From: Pseudomonas mosselii
GTDB lineage: Bacteria > Pseudomonadota > Gammaproteobacteria > Pseudomonadales > Pseudomonadaceae
DNA length: 64,000 nucleotides
Direction: 5' to 3'
NCBI RefSeq assembly: GCF_005796105.1
Contig: NZ_VAUO01000004.1
Coordinates: forward strand, 62,001-126,000
The notes under the pieces were generated by a model. It saw nothing but the letters and a program-made list of their open reading frames with translations, made no database searches and was not told where the DNA came from. Both the position numbers and the translations under genes were made by a program. Shown here piece after piece: positions 40,902 through 50,370 of this stretch (the first letter of the stretch is position 1; each line of letters starts with the position of its first letter).

Positions 40902-42646
40902 TGCACGGGCTGGTTGACCACGCCAATCTGCACATGGATACCCGGTGGCGGTAGTACCTTGAGGGCATGGCAGCGGTCATGGAGGTCGTATGAGGCTGGT
41001 TCGACCGCTGACGCCAGATTAAGCTCCCGAAAGAGTGCAACAGAAACCAGGTAATCGCCTGGCCCCAACATCAGGGGGGCGAAGTCCACGCGAATCCCAC
41101 CCTTACCTTCCAGGCGAGGGAAATGCGCACCACTCATGCTGGCAATGACCTGCATGACACAAGTCCCATCAGGTCGATAGATCGCCACTACCGGTACCGG
41201 ATCAATCACCGCCTGGCTCGCCTCGTAAGCGATGACCGCAAAGGCTGACTCCCCGCTAATCAACGTATGCCGACGCTCTGCGTCACCATCGAAGAAGCCA
41301 AAACCAGTAATCCTCACCTCGCCACTGCCATAACGATCATCGCTGGCTAACGGTTGCAAATCGGTCAGCAACGTGGAGCGTTCGTGTGCAACCAAGGCAC
41401 TCCGGTGCAGGTTTAAACGCAGCGAGCACCAGGTATCGCTATCGCTCGCTGGCAATTGTCCAAGCTCTGTGTAACTGGCTCGCTCCGGGTCGTACTGCTC
41501 GAGCAACACAACACCCGTAGGGCTGGCCTTGAGTTCTAGCTGCACCCAAGCCTGTTCTGGGATAGTGCCCGGCCAAGCAATCTGTAACGGTGCGTGCTGA
41601 TAACGCCCGCCGAAGTCACCGAACGCCCAGCGCGCGCCCTCGACACTGTCGTCAACGAAACGCCAGTTCATGAATCGAGGGTCGACGATCAGGCAAGAGC
41701 CGCCCGCTTGGGGGCCTTGCAAATCGAACCGACCAAGGACGTTGTCGCCATTGCCATACTGCACGTCACGTACGAGAACAGGCGCGGCCGGCGCAATGCC
41801 GTCCTGACCGACAAGGCGCAATAGGCTCGATTGGCTTTCACTCTCCAGCAACGTCGCCACCTGCCCTCGGGTCAACGACATGCTCTTGGCCCTGACCCTA
41901 CGCTCTTCTTCTGCACGGACGCTGGCCAGGTAGGCTTTGCTCACCGGCAATAGAGGTCCATCCTGCCGGACCTTTCCAGCCTCCAGCCAGACACCACGAT
42001 CACAGAGCATCTGCACCGAGCTGATGTCATGCGAAACGAACAAGATCGTCGCCCCTTGGCTGGTCAGGTTCTTCATGCGCTGAATGCACTTGCCAAGGAA
42101 GTAGGCATCGCCGGCGCCAAGAACTTCATCGATGATCAGGACTTCCGGTGTCATGGTCGTAGCAACGGCGAACGCCAGGCGAGCATACATACCCGCCGAG
42201 TATTCCTTTACCGGGCGCTGGAGAAAGCCATCGAGTTCGGTGAATTCGGTGATTTCCTCAATGCATTCGGCCATTCGCGCAGGCGCGATGCCCTGGAAAG
42301 CCAGGGCCGAGCGGATATTCTCCAGCCCGCTGAAATCAGGGTGAAAGCCTGTCCCCAGGGTCATCAGCGCCTGAACATTCCCATTCACTCGAATCTGCCC
42401 GCTGTCTGCGCGCATTTGGCCAGAGACCAAGCGTAGCAACGTGCTCTTGCCTGCGCCATTGCGCCCGATCAGTGCCACTTTTTCGCCTTTGGCGATGTTC
42501 AGATCGATCCCGGTGAGCGCCTGAAAAGTGTCGTAGCGCTTGCGCGAAACCGGCAAGCCCAACGCATCAAGTGCACGCCACCCTGGATGCTGGAAACGCT
42601 TGAAGGTCTTGCTGACCCCCTTCAGAGAAATCGCAATATCAGACAT
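40883..42646 (-). CDS. wzt: O-antigen ABC exporter ATPase with C-terminal sugar-binding domain
   Basis: 587 residues. The nucleotide-binding domain has Walker A GRNGAGKST (61-69), the signature YSAGM (149-153), Walker B VLIIDEVLGAGD (169-180) and H-loop H206. The C-terminal beta-sandwich (about 441-570, GEVRITGFGFFDGD onward) fits Wzt-C domains that recognise the capped non-reducing end of the glycan. An extra domain of about 140 residues (290-430), absent from standard 400-430-residue Wzt proteins, lies between. ATG 42646 overlaps wzm by 8 bases; TTG 42652 is rejected. Confidence 0.9.
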   Translation of the reverse strand: MSDIAISLKGVSKTFKRFQHPGWRALDALGLPVSRKRYDTFQALTGIDLNIAKGEKVALIGRNGAGKSTLLRLVSGQMRADSGQIRVNGNVQALMTLGTGFHPDFSGLENIRSALAFQGIAPARMAECIEEITEFTELDGFLQRPVKEYSAGMYARLAFAVATTMTPEVLIIDEVLGAGDAYFLGKCIQRMKNLTSQGATILFVSHDISSVQMLCDRGVWLEAGKVRQDGPLLPVSKAYLASVRAEEERRVRAKSMSLTRGQVATLLESESQSSLLRLVGQDGIAPAAPVLVRDVQYGNGDNVLGRFDLQGPQAGGSCLIVDPRFMNWRFVDDSVEGARWAFGDFGGRYQHAPLQIAWPGTIPEQAWVQLELKASPTGVVLLEQYDPERASYTELGQLPASDSDTWCSLRLNLHRSALVAHERSTLLTDLQPLASDDRYGSGEVRITGFGFFDGDAERRHTLISGESAFAVIAYEASQAVIDPVPVVAIYRPDGTCVMQVIASMSGAHFPRLEGKGGIRVDFAPLMLGPGDYLVSVALFRELNLASAVEPASYDLHDRCHALKVLPPPGIHVQIGVVNQPVQWEQIT

Positions 42647-43421
42647 GGTCAATGAACAGTGGCTTCAAACGAAGAATGAGCGCACCGCCCAGGCCAAACA
42701 GCACCAAGGCGAACAACGCGAATAACCCCAGTTTTTCCCAAGGCACGATATTCTGCATGAGGCAGGCTCGATATAGCTCCATCAGCCAAGCCAACGGATT
42801 GAACAATAGAATCGCCTTCAACCCCTGCGGCACCATGTCGGCGGTATAGCCGATTGGCGAGATCATCATCAACATCAGTACCAGAATAGGAACCGATTGT
42901 TGCAAGTCGCGGAAGAACACCGTCAACGTCGATGTTATCCATACCAAACCGAGCACCATCATGATCTGTAGCAGGTAGATCAGCGGTAGCAGCAGGTGAG
43001 TCCAGCTCAAGCCATGATGGTAAAGCACCGCCCCCCAGAGCATCAGCATGCCGACACCCATGCTGGTGTGACCTATGAACACCTCCCGAGCCACCACAAG
43101 TTCGATGGGGAACAACGTGTTCATCAGCAAATCGCGATTGGCGACGATGCTGGTAGTACCAACACCGAAAGCCTCGGAAAACGCCAGAAAGGGTACCAGC
43201 CCGGAAAATACCACCAAGATGTAGTCCAAGGTCCCAAGGCCGGGGATGCGTACCTGAAGGATCTGCACGAACACCAGGCTATACAGGCTCAGGAACAACA
43301 GCGGGTACAACAGCAGCCACAATGCCCCCAGCGCATTGGCACTGGTGCGTTTCTTCAGCCCCTGGACCACAGTCGAGTAAAGGATCTGGCGGTGCTTCAG
43401 CAGGCTCGCGAGGGCATTCAT
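42639..43421 (-). CDS. wzm: O-antigen ABC exporter permease
   Basis: 260 residues with six transmembrane helices, ABC2 membrane family. Family features include an amphipathic N-terminal helix (ASLLKHRQILYSTVVQGLKKRT), GALWLLLYPL and the late MMISPIGYTADMVP. With Wzt it moves the completed, lipid-linked polysaccharide across the inner membrane. It begins one base after the wbpI-like stop and overlaps wzt, so the three are coupled. Confidence 0.93.
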   Translation of the reverse strand: MNALASLLKHRQILYSTVVQGLKKRTSANALGALWLLLYPLLFLSLYSLVFVQILQVRIPGLGTLDYILVVFSGLVPFLAFSEAFGVGTTSIVANRDLLMNTLFPIELVVAREVFIGHTSMGVGMLMLWGAVLYHHGLSWTHLLLPLIYLLQIMMVLGLVWITSTLTVFFRDLQQSVPILVLMLMMISPIGYTADMVPQGLKAILLFNPLAWLMELYRACLMQNIVPWEKLGLFALFALVLFGLGGALILRLKPLFIDHV

Positions 43422-43422
43422 G

Positions 43423-44514
43423 TCAACCTTCTCTCAGTAACTGCGTAACGATCATGCGGCTGGCGAAACCGTCGCCGTAAGGAGACGCTACGGTGAGTTC
43501 CCAGGGTTGTTGCAGCGCCTGGGCAAAGGCCGCGACGATACGCTCGTGACTGGCCCCAACCAGGCGATTGCACCCTAACTCAACGGTTTCCACCCATTCG
43601 GTCTCGTCGCGCATGGTAATGCAAGGCACCTGGTAGAAAAACGCCTCTTTTTGCACGCCGCCCGAGTCGGTCAGAATGACGCTGGCCGCCTGCTCCAGAG
43701 CGACCATGTCGAGAAATGCCAGCGGCTCGGTAACTGTCAGCTTTTCCAGATAGCGCTCCAGACCGTAGTCGGCAATCAGTTTGCGTGTGCGAGGATGCAG
43801 AGGCAGGATCACCGGCAACTCGGCGGCGATGTGCGAGAGCGCACTGAGGATACCGGTCAAGCGCTCAGGCGAGTCGGTGTTCTCCGCCCGATGGCAAGTG
43901 GCCAAGGCAAAGCCACCTGCTTTGACCGCCAGACGCTGCAGCACCTGGCTTTCCCGGCGAGCGCGGTCGCGGTAGTAGAGAGCCACGTCGTACATCACGT
44001 CACCGACATTATGCACGCCCTCTACTACCCCTTCACCGGCAAGGTTACGCACCGCGACCTGTGTCGGGCACAGCAACAGTGTCGAGACGCGGTCCGCAAG
44101 AATACGATTGACCTCTTCCGGCATGCGCATGTTGAACGAGCGAAGCCCAGCCTCGACATGCGCCACCGGTATGTGCAGCTTGGAGGCCGCCAACGCGCCA
44201 GCCAGCGTGGAGTTGGTGTCGCCGTAGATCAGCACCCAATCCGGCTTCTCCTCCATCAGGATTTTCTCGATGCCTTCGAGCATTCGTCCGGTCATTTCAC
44301 CATGACTACCCCCGGAAACTTCCAAGTTGTAGCGCGGCGCCGGAATCTCCAACTCGTCAAAGAACACCTGCGACATGTTCGGGTCGTAGTGCTGCCCGGT
44401 ATGCACCATGACTTCCTGGATTTGGTCAGGGTGCCTGAGTATTTCCCGGGAAACAGCCGCAGCCTTGATGAATTGCGGTCGAGCACCGACGATTGTGACA
44501 ACTTTGCAGGTCAT
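43423..44514 (-). CDS. wbpI: UDP-HexNAc 2-epimerase, WbpI/WecB family
   Basis: 363 residues, GT-B-like non-hydrolysing 2-epimerase. Motifs are GARPQFIKAA, HTGQHYD, YGDTNST and DSGGVQKEAFF. WbpI of P. aeruginosa converts UDP-GlcNAc3NAcA to UDP-ManNAc3NAcA, while WecB acts on UDP-GlcNAc. The neighbours (WbpE- and WbpA-like) favour WbpI, but the sequence alone does not settle this. The start overlaps the wbpE-like stop by 4 bases (ATGA). Confidence 0.85.
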   Translation of the reverse strand: MTCKVVTIVGARPQFIKAAAVSREILRHPDQIQEVMVHTGQHYDPNMSQVFFDELEIPAPRYNLEVSGGSHGEMTGRMLEGIEKILMEEKPDWVLIYGDTNSTLAGALAASKLHIPVAHVEAGLRSFNMRMPEEVNRILADRVSTLLLCPTQVAVRNLAGEGVVEGVHNVGDVMYDVALYYRDRARRESQVLQRLAVKAGGFALATCHRAENTDSPERLTGILSALSHIAAELPVILPLHPRTRKLIADYGLERYLEKLTVTEPLAFLDMVALEQAASVILTDSGGVQKEAFFYQVPCITMRDETEWVETVELGCNRLVGASHERIVAAFAQALQQPWELTVASPYGDGFASRMIVTQLLREG

Positions 44515-45602
44515 GCGCTAAGGCTTCCTTTCAAGGCATTGACGATATGGCGCTGAGATGGCTCATCGAGATAGGGGTGCATAGGCAGGCTCATCACACG
44601 CTCGGCGATTTCATCACCGATCGGCAAAATAGCCTGTTCGTCGCGCACCGCCGGCTGGCGGTTCAGCGGAATGGGGTAATGAACGGCGGTCGGAACACCG
44701 GCTTGACTCATACGCGCCTGCACAGCGTCGCGTGCATCAACCTGCACCGTGTATTGGGCCCAAGCGCTGTCGTTGTCTGCCTCGACGTACGGGGCACGGA
44801 TCCCAGCTTGGGACAACAGGTGTGCATAACGCGCTGCCACCGCATCACGTTGGGCAAGCTCCTGCTCGAAGATATCCAGCTTCGCCAGCAATACAGCCGC
44901 CTGCAGGGTGTCCAGGCGGCTGTTTACGCCCACGCGGACATGGTGATAACGGCGGTCTTGCCCATGCCGGGCAATCTGCCGCAGCACCTTTGCCATGTGC
45001 TCATCATTGGTGAAAATCGCCCCACCATCGCCATAGCAGCCCAATGGTTTGCTCGGGAAAAAGCTGGTGCAGGCAATATCAGACAAGTTGCAAGATCGCT
45101 TTCCTTTGTATCGAGCACCGAAACTCTGTGCGGCATCCTCAATCACCGCGATACCATGCTTGGCCGCAATGGCGTTGATCGCATCGAAGTCGGCGCACTG
45201 GCCATACAAAGAAACCGCGATGATGGCCCTCGTCCGTGGTGTGATGGCGGCTTCGAGCTTCGCAGCGTCCAGGTTGTAGGTCAGTGGATCGACATCCACG
45301 TAAACCGGTTTCGCCCCCAACAACGCAACCGTCTCGGCGGTAGCAATGTAGGTGAAGCCCGGCGTGATGACTTCGTCCCCGGGGCCGATGCCCAGTGCCA
45401 TCTGCGCAATCTGTAGCGCGTCTGTACCGTTGGCGACTGAAATGCAGTGCGCCGCACCTGTGAAGGCCGCCAGACGCTCTTCGAGCACTGTGACTTCTGG
45501 GCCCAGAATATAGTTGCCATGGGCAAGCACCTGGGCAATGCCCGCATCTATGCGGTCCTTGATCAGCTTTTGCTGAGCGTTGAGGTCGATGAAAGCTATC
45601 AT
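44511..45602 (-). CDS. wbpE: PLP-dependent sugar aminotransferase, WbpE-like
   Basis: 363 residues of the DegT/DnrJ/EryC1/StrS family. The N-terminus (FIDLNAQQKLIKDRIDAGI), GNYILGPEV, EDAAQSFGA and the PLP-lysine segment SFFPSKPLGCYGDGG resemble WbpE closely. WbpE aminates C3 of UDP-2-acetamido-3-keto-glucuronic acid with glutamate as donor. ATG 45602 follows AAGGAGCGGC. The 3-oxidase (WbpB) and N-acetyltransferase (WbpD) needed around it are absent from the window. Confidence 0.9.
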   Translation of the reverse strand: MIAFIDLNAQQKLIKDRIDAGIAQVLAHGNYILGPEVTVLEERLAAFTGAAHCISVANGTDALQIAQMALGIGPGDEVITPGFTYIATAETVALLGAKPVYVDVDPLTYNLDAAKLEAAITPRTRAIIAVSLYGQCADFDAINAIAAKHGIAVIEDAAQSFGARYKGKRSCNLSDIACTSFFPSKPLGCYGDGGAIFTNDEHMAKVLRQIARHGQDRRYHHVRVGVNSRLDTLQAAVLLAKLDIFEQELAQRDAVAARYAHLLSQAGIRAPYVEADNDSAWAQYTVQVDARDAVQARMSQAGVPTAVHYPIPLNRQPAVRDEQAILPIGDEIAERVMSLPMHPYLDEPSQRHIVNALKGSLSA

Positions 45603-45746
45603 TGCTGCCGCTCCTTGCTGACGACATTGCGCACCGTGGAAACCAGAACCACGCCCTTCGCCCCAGATGGGTATCATCCAACAGGCTCCGGCTATAGCGA
45701 GCATCTTCGATACAGTAACACTGGCCGGCGCGTGATTTTCGAGGGT

Positions 45747-45768
45747 TGTGTGCCGAAAACGGCACACA
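45747..45768 (-). terminator. Hairpin in the wbpA-wbpE gap
   Basis: A perfect 9-bp stem (tgtgtgccg / cggcacaca) with a 4-base loop lies just after the wbpA stop on the minus strand. No U run follows, so partial termination or mRNA processing is more likely than a full stop. The rest of the 181-base gap has no gene. Confidence 0.45.
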
Positions 45769-45783
45769 GACGACACGATACGG

Positions 45784-47088
45784 TCAGGCCTTTATCACGT
45801 TCTTGGTTGGAGCACGGTATTTGCCACGACTGTCCACTAGCAAGCGGGCATGTGTTTGGATGAGCGCATAATCGAACCGGTCATGATCGGTCGCGAGAAT
45901 GACGGCATCGAATGAGGCGAGGTTTTCCGCGGTGAGCGGTTCGCTATCCAAGGTAAAGTGATGCTCGCGCATGGGGGGGAATTGCGGAACATGAGGATCG
46001 CTGTAAGCCACGATACCGCCCTTGGCTTCGATCAACTCCATGATTTCCACGGATGGGGACTCACGCATGTCATCCACGTTTTTCTTGTACGCGATCCCCA
46101 GCACCAATACACGACTACCCTTGAGCGGCTTTGCGTGATCGTTCAAACCATCGATCAGTTTACCAACCACGTACGCCGGCATCGCCTGGTTGATCTCGCC
46201 TGATAGCTCGATGAATCGAGTGTGCAACCCATATTCACGCGCTTTCCAGGTCAGATAGAACGGATCAATCGGAATGCAATGGCCACCCAGCCCAGGGCCT
46301 GGGTAATAGGCAGTGAAACCGAACGGTTTGGTTGCAGCGGCATCGACCACCTCGAAAATGTCGATCCCCATACGGTCAGCGACGACTTTCATTTCGTTGA
46401 CCAAGCCAATGTTCACCGCGCGATGGATGTTTTCGAGCAGCTTGGTCATTTCGGCGGCTTTGGTGGAACTGACCGGGACTACCTTGTCGATGGCCTGCTC
46501 GTACAACGCTATACCGGCCTCAAGGCAACGCGGCGTGTGACCACCAATTACCTTGGGAATGGTACGCGTTTCAAAATTAGGATTGCCTGGATCTTCACGC
46601 TCAGGGGAATACACCAGGAAGATATCTTCGCCCACCGTCAAACCGCGCTCCTGCACACGTGGCAGCAGCTCTTCCTCGGTAGTGCCTGGGTACGTGGTGC
46701 TTTCCAAGGACACCACATGCCCTTCACGCAAGTAGGGTTTAAGGGCATCCACAGTGTTGATCACGAAGCTCATGTCTGGCTCGCGATACTTGTTCAGCGG
46801 CGTGGGCACGCAAAGGATCAGCGCATCGCACTGCGCCGCCCTACTGAAATCAACGGTGGCCGAGAAACCCGACTCGCGGGCGCTGGCGATGGAATCCGAA
46901 GGAATGTGCTCGATGTAGCTGTGCCCCATGTTGAGCTTGTCGACTTTGACAGTATCTATGTCAATGCCCAGCACACGGTAGCCGATGGCGTTGTAGCGAA
47001 GCATCAGGGGCAAACCCACGTAGCCAAGCCCAACGATCCCGATGACCGCTTCCCTGCTTTTGAACTTACTTACAACCGCTACCGACAT
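45784..47088 (-). CDS. wbpA: UDP-N-acetyl-D-glucosamine 6-dehydrogenase
   Basis: 434 residues of the UDP-sugar dehydrogenase family. It has an N-terminal NAD site ([12 protein letters not shown], about 17-28), [28 protein letters not shown], a conserved central [18 protein letters not shown] and the catalytic Cys in [12 protein letters not shown]. It oxidises C6 of UDP-GlcNAc in two steps to the uronic acid. The wording of the motifs matches P. aeruginosa WbpA strongly. It is preceded by a 182-base gap with an AT-rich patch (47116-47142) that could hold a promoter. Confidence 0.93.
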   Translation of the reverse strand: MSVAVVSKFKSREAVIGIVGLGYVGLPLMLRYNAIGYRVLGIDIDTVKVDKLNMGHSYIEHIPSDSIASARESGFSATVDFSRAAQCDALILCVPTPLNKYREPDMSFVINTVDALKPYLREGHVVSLESTTYPGTTEEELLPRVQERGLTVGEDIFLVYSPEREDPGNPNFETRTIPKVIGGHTPRCLEAGIALYEQAIDKVVPVSSTKAAEMTKLLENIHRAVNIGLVNEMKVVADRMGIDIFEVVDAAATKPFGFTAYYPGPGLGGHCIPIDPFYLTWKAREYGLHTRFIELSGEINQAMPAYVVGKLIDGLNDHAKPLKGSRVLVLGIAYKKNVDDMRESPSVEIMELIEAKGGIVAYSDPHVPQFPPMREHHFTLDSEPLTAENLASFDAVILATDHDRFDYALIQTHARLLVDSRGKYRAPTKNVIKA

Positions 47089-47270
47089 CTGAAAATTCCG
47101 TTACATGAAGATCATGGGCGCAAAAGTGAACAAAATTTTATCTTATCGACAGCGCGAACTCCACCCTCCTCACAAGGGCATGCCCGCTTGCCGGCCCCAA
47201 GCTGGCCGCCCGTCCCGACAAAGCGAGCGTGAACGCCTCGCCATACCCGAAGCCAGCGCACGAGCGACAT

Positions 47271-49268
47271 TCAGTCTCCCTGGCAACGTTGCTGATAGAT
47301 CAAATCGACGATTTCTCCGTCCGGCGTATAGCCGCTCACCATCTCACGCAGCAACTGCCGCGCCCGAACGTAATCGTCTTCCTGGACCGAGGCCAACAAC
47401 AGCACCAAGCGCTCCTTGAGCACCTCCCAAGCCAACAGGTCCTCTTGCGCACTCATGATCATCGGGTGTTGGGTCGACTCGACGTTATCGCCGATCAATA
47501 ACTCCTCATAGAGCTTTTCGCCTGGGCGAAGACCCGTGAATTCGATAGCGATATCACCTGAAGGGTTGCGCTCACTGCGAACACTCAATCCAGACAGGTG
47601 AATCATTTTCTCCGCCAGCTCGACGATTTTGACCGGCTCGCCCATGTCCAGCACGAACACATCGCCGCCCAGCCCCATCGAGCCGGCCTGAATCACCAAC
47701 TGCGCAGCCTCGGGTATGGTCATGAAGTAGCGGGTGATTTTCGGATGGGTCACGGTGAGCGGACCACCGGCCTTGATCTGCTGACGAAACAGCGGGATGA
47801 CCGAACCAGAAGACCCCAGCACGTTCCCAAATCGCACCATGGTGAAACGGGTAGCGTTGACGTGCGGGACCTTGTGACTATCGCCCAGCAGCACTGGCGA
47901 ACTCTCACGGCTGAGGGCCTGAAGCACCATCTCGGCCAAGCGCTTGGTACTGCCCATCACATTCGTAGGGCGCACCGCCTTGTCGGTGGAGATGAGCACG
48001 AAATTGGCGACCCCAGCTTGCAAGGCCGACTGCGCAGCGTTGAGAGTACCCATCACATTGTTGAGCACACCTTCTGCAATGTTGTGCTCGACCATGGGAA
48101 CATGCTTGTAGGCTGCGGCGTGGTAGACGGTTTCGACACGCCAGGTATTCATCACGTGCAACAGCTTGGCGGCGTCACGTACCGACCCGAGAATCGGCAG
48201 CAAACGCAGGTTCATCGACTCGCGTCGGCAGCGCTCTTCAAGTTCACCCATAATACTGTACAGGTTGAACTCACTGTGTTCGAACAACAGTAAAGTGGTC
48301 GGCCCCAATCCCATGATCTGGCGGCACAACTCCGAGCCGATCGACCCGCCCGCGCCGGTGACCATGACCACCTTGCCGGTGATGCAGCGCTGCAACAGGC
48401 CAGCCTCTGGCGGCACGGCGTCGCGCCCAAGCAGGTCTGCGATATCGACCTCCTGGATGTCATCCACCTTGACCACACCACTGGCCAGGTCCATCAGGCC
48501 TGGCACGCTGCGCACATGCAGCGGGAAGCCTTCCAGGTAGGCCAGGATCTCACGGCGGCGAACCCGACTGGCCGACGGAATGGCCATGAGAATCTCCTGG
48601 GCGCCCGTCGACTCGATCATGTGCTCGAGCCTTCTCGGCTTGAACACCTGCAAACCGGAGATCACTCGCCCCGCAATGTCTGGATCATCGTCAATGAAGG
48701 CCACCGGCCGCATCGAACGCCCCATACGCAACGCGGCCAGCAATTGATTGCCTGCCGCACCTGCCCCGTAGATCGCCACTTTAGTCAAATGGTCATCTTT
48801 GCTGGTGAACGGAACATGCTGGGCCGCAGCGAACCAATCCCCCAGGAAATACTGACGCATCAGCAGGCGCAGGCCGCCCAGCATCACCAGACTCAGCCAC
48901 CAGTAATTGAAGACGATCGAGCGCGGCACCAGGGTCGCGTGATTGCTGTACCAGTAGACGATCAACGCCAACAGCAGGGAGGACAGCCCGACCGCCTTGA
49001 AGATGACCATCAGCGCATCATTGCCGAAATAGCGCATTACCGCCCGATACATACCGAAACGGATGAAGATCGGGATGGCGATCACCGGCGCGGCTAAAAA
49101 TAGCCAAGGGTGGTGTATCAGCGGATTACCGGCGTCGTCCAGCCCGAGTCGAACCACAAATGCCATCCATAACGCCACCCAGACCAACACTAGGTCGGTG
49201 ACCACTTGTAGTGCGCGCTTTTGGCGGCGCGGCAGGCCTAGCAGGCCGCTTCTCAATTTTTCGATCAT
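47271..49268 (-). CDS. wbpM: Membrane UDP-GlcNAc 4,6-dehydratase
   Basis: 665 residues. Four N-terminal transmembrane segments are followed by a first Rossmann-like domain (AIYGAGAAGNQLL) and a second, catalytic SDR domain (VTGAGGSIGSELC, then the modified catalytic motif MGSTKR in place of YxxxK). WbpM/CapD proteins make UDP-4-keto-6-deoxy-GlcNAc, the precursor of D-QuiNAc and D-FucNAc. Length is normal. It is downstream of wbpL, as usual in Pseudomonas O-antigen loci. Confidence 0.95.
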   Translation of the reverse strand: MIEKLRSGLLGLPRRQKRALQVVTDLVLVWVALWMAFVVRLGLDDAGNPLIHHPWLFLAAPVIAIPIFIRFGMYRAVMRYFGNDALMVIFKAVGLSSLLLALIVYWYSNHATLVPRSIVFNYWWLSLVMLGGLRLLMRQYFLGDWFAAAQHVPFTSKDDHLTKVAIYGAGAAGNQLLAALRMGRSMRPVAFIDDDPDIAGRVISGLQVFKPRRLEHMIESTGAQEILMAIPSASRVRRREILAYLEGFPLHVRSVPGLMDLASGVVKVDDIQEVDIADLLGRDAVPPEAGLLQRCITGKVVMVTGAGGSIGSELCRQIMGLGPTTLLLFEHSEFNLYSIMGELEERCRRESMNLRLLPILGSVRDAAKLLHVMNTWRVETVYHAAAYKHVPMVEHNIAEGVLNNVMGTLNAAQSALQAGVANFVLISTDKAVRPTNVMGSTKRLAEMVLQALSRESSPVLLGDSHKVPHVNATRFTMVRFGNVLGSSGSVIPLFRQQIKAGGPLTVTHPKITRYFMTIPEAAQLVIQAGSMGLGGDVFVLDMGEPVKIVELAEKMIHLSGLSVRSERNPSGDIAIEFTGLRPGEKLYEELLIGDNVESTQHPMIMSAQEDLLAWEVLKERLVLLLASVQEDDYVRARQLLREMVSGYTPDGEIVDLIYQQRCQGD

Positions 49269-49359
49269 CAGACTTGGTTCCGCCTCCGCGTCCCGCGGAT
49301 ATGACGTTAACTCCAGAAAACCAGGCTTGTAACGACGTGCAGCTCAGCGCCGCACCCCC

Positions 49360-50370
49360 TCAAGACTCGCGCTCGCCCGCGCGGTAGAACAGCGCCAGGA
49401 CCAGCAATGGCAGGTAGGCAATCAGCAGGCCCAGCAGACCGTCGACACGCTGCAACACCACGGCAGTTGCAATCGGCAACAGCCAGAACAGGTTGATCAC
49501 CAGCACGCCCAAGGTCACCGGCAGATGCCGCCTGTGGCGCCGCGAGGCGAACTGGTAGGCATGACTGCGGTGCGCCTCGTAAACCTTGTCACCGCGCAGC
49601 AGGCGCCGCAACAACGTGTACGTGGCGTCCACCACGAACACGCCGAGCAGTATCAACCACGCCCACAACAATGCGCTCGACTGCCAGGCAGCGATGAGCG
49701 TCAACACGCCGAGCACCATACCGAGGAAACCGCTGCCCGCATCGCCCATGAAAATACGCGCAGGCGGGAAATTCCAGAACAGGAAGCCAACCACGGCACC
49801 TGCCAGCAGCAACGGCGCCCAGATCAACGTGAACGCCCCCGACAGCCAGTACAACAAGCAGGCCCCCAGACAGGCTGTAATCGCCTCTACACTGGCGATA
49901 CCGTCGATGCCGTCCATGAAGTTATACAGATTGAGCATCCAGACCAGGTACAAGGCAGCCAGAACATGGCCGAGCCAACCCAGCGAAACAGTGCTGCCAA
50001 AGACCTGCAACGGGGGTAAACCACCGATCCAAGCCAGCGCCCAGCCTGCGGCAAAAAAGTGCCCAAGCAAGCGCCAGCGTGCGGCTATGTGGCCATGGTC
50101 ATCCATGAAACCGATGATCGCCACCAATAACCCCGACCCAAACAGCGCCATCAGCGCCGCATTGTCGAGCAAACCCGCCCACACCAACAGCGGCTGCACC
50201 AACAGGAATGCGACCACGATCGCCACCCCACCGCCGCGCGGCGTAGGCAGCGTATGCGAGCTGCGTGCATTGGGAATGTCGATGATGCTGCGGGCCAGCG
50301 CATAACGACGCAACAGCGCTGTCATCGCCAACGAAAAGACCACGACAAGAGGAAACAACCAGTAGATCAT
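49360..50370 (-). CDS. wbpL: Undecaprenyl-phosphate sugar-1-phosphate transferase, WbpL-like
   Basis: 336 residues with about 10 transmembrane helices, MraY/WecA superfamily. Features are SSHTLPTPRGGGVAI, MDDHGH, and the catalytic-loop segment LYNFMDGIDGIAS plus FMGDAGSGFLG. It starts O-unit synthesis by adding a sugar phosphate (D-FucNAc or D-QuiNAc in relatives) to undecaprenyl phosphate. It overlaps the reductase upstream by 4 bases (ATGA). Confidence 0.9.
   Translation of the reverse strand: MIYWLFPLVVVFSLAMTALLRRYALARSIIDIPNARSSHTLPTPRGGGVAIVVAFLLVQPLLVWAGLLDNAALMALFGSGLLVAIIGFMDDHGHIAARWRLLGHFFAAGWALAWIGGLPPLQVFGSTVSLGWLGHVLAALYLVWMLNLYNFMDGIDGIASVEAITACLGACLLYWLSGAFTLIWAPLLLAGAVVGFLFWNFPPARIFMGDAGSGFLGMVLGVLTLIAAWQSSALLWAWLILLGVFVVDATYTLLRRLLRGDKVYEAHRSHAYQFASRRHRRHLPVTLGVLVINLFWLLPIATAVVLQRVDGLLGLLIAYLPLLVLALFYRAGERES

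Noticed and set aside
45747..45768. Full rho-independent terminator separating wbpA from wbpE
   Set aside because: The hairpin is perfect but lacks a U run, so it is listed only as a weak or processing hairpin.
47089..47270. A sigma-70 promoter for wbpA in the gap upstream
   Set aside because: There is an AT-rich patch, but no hexamer pair with correct spacing could be defended; mentioned only within the wbpA entry.
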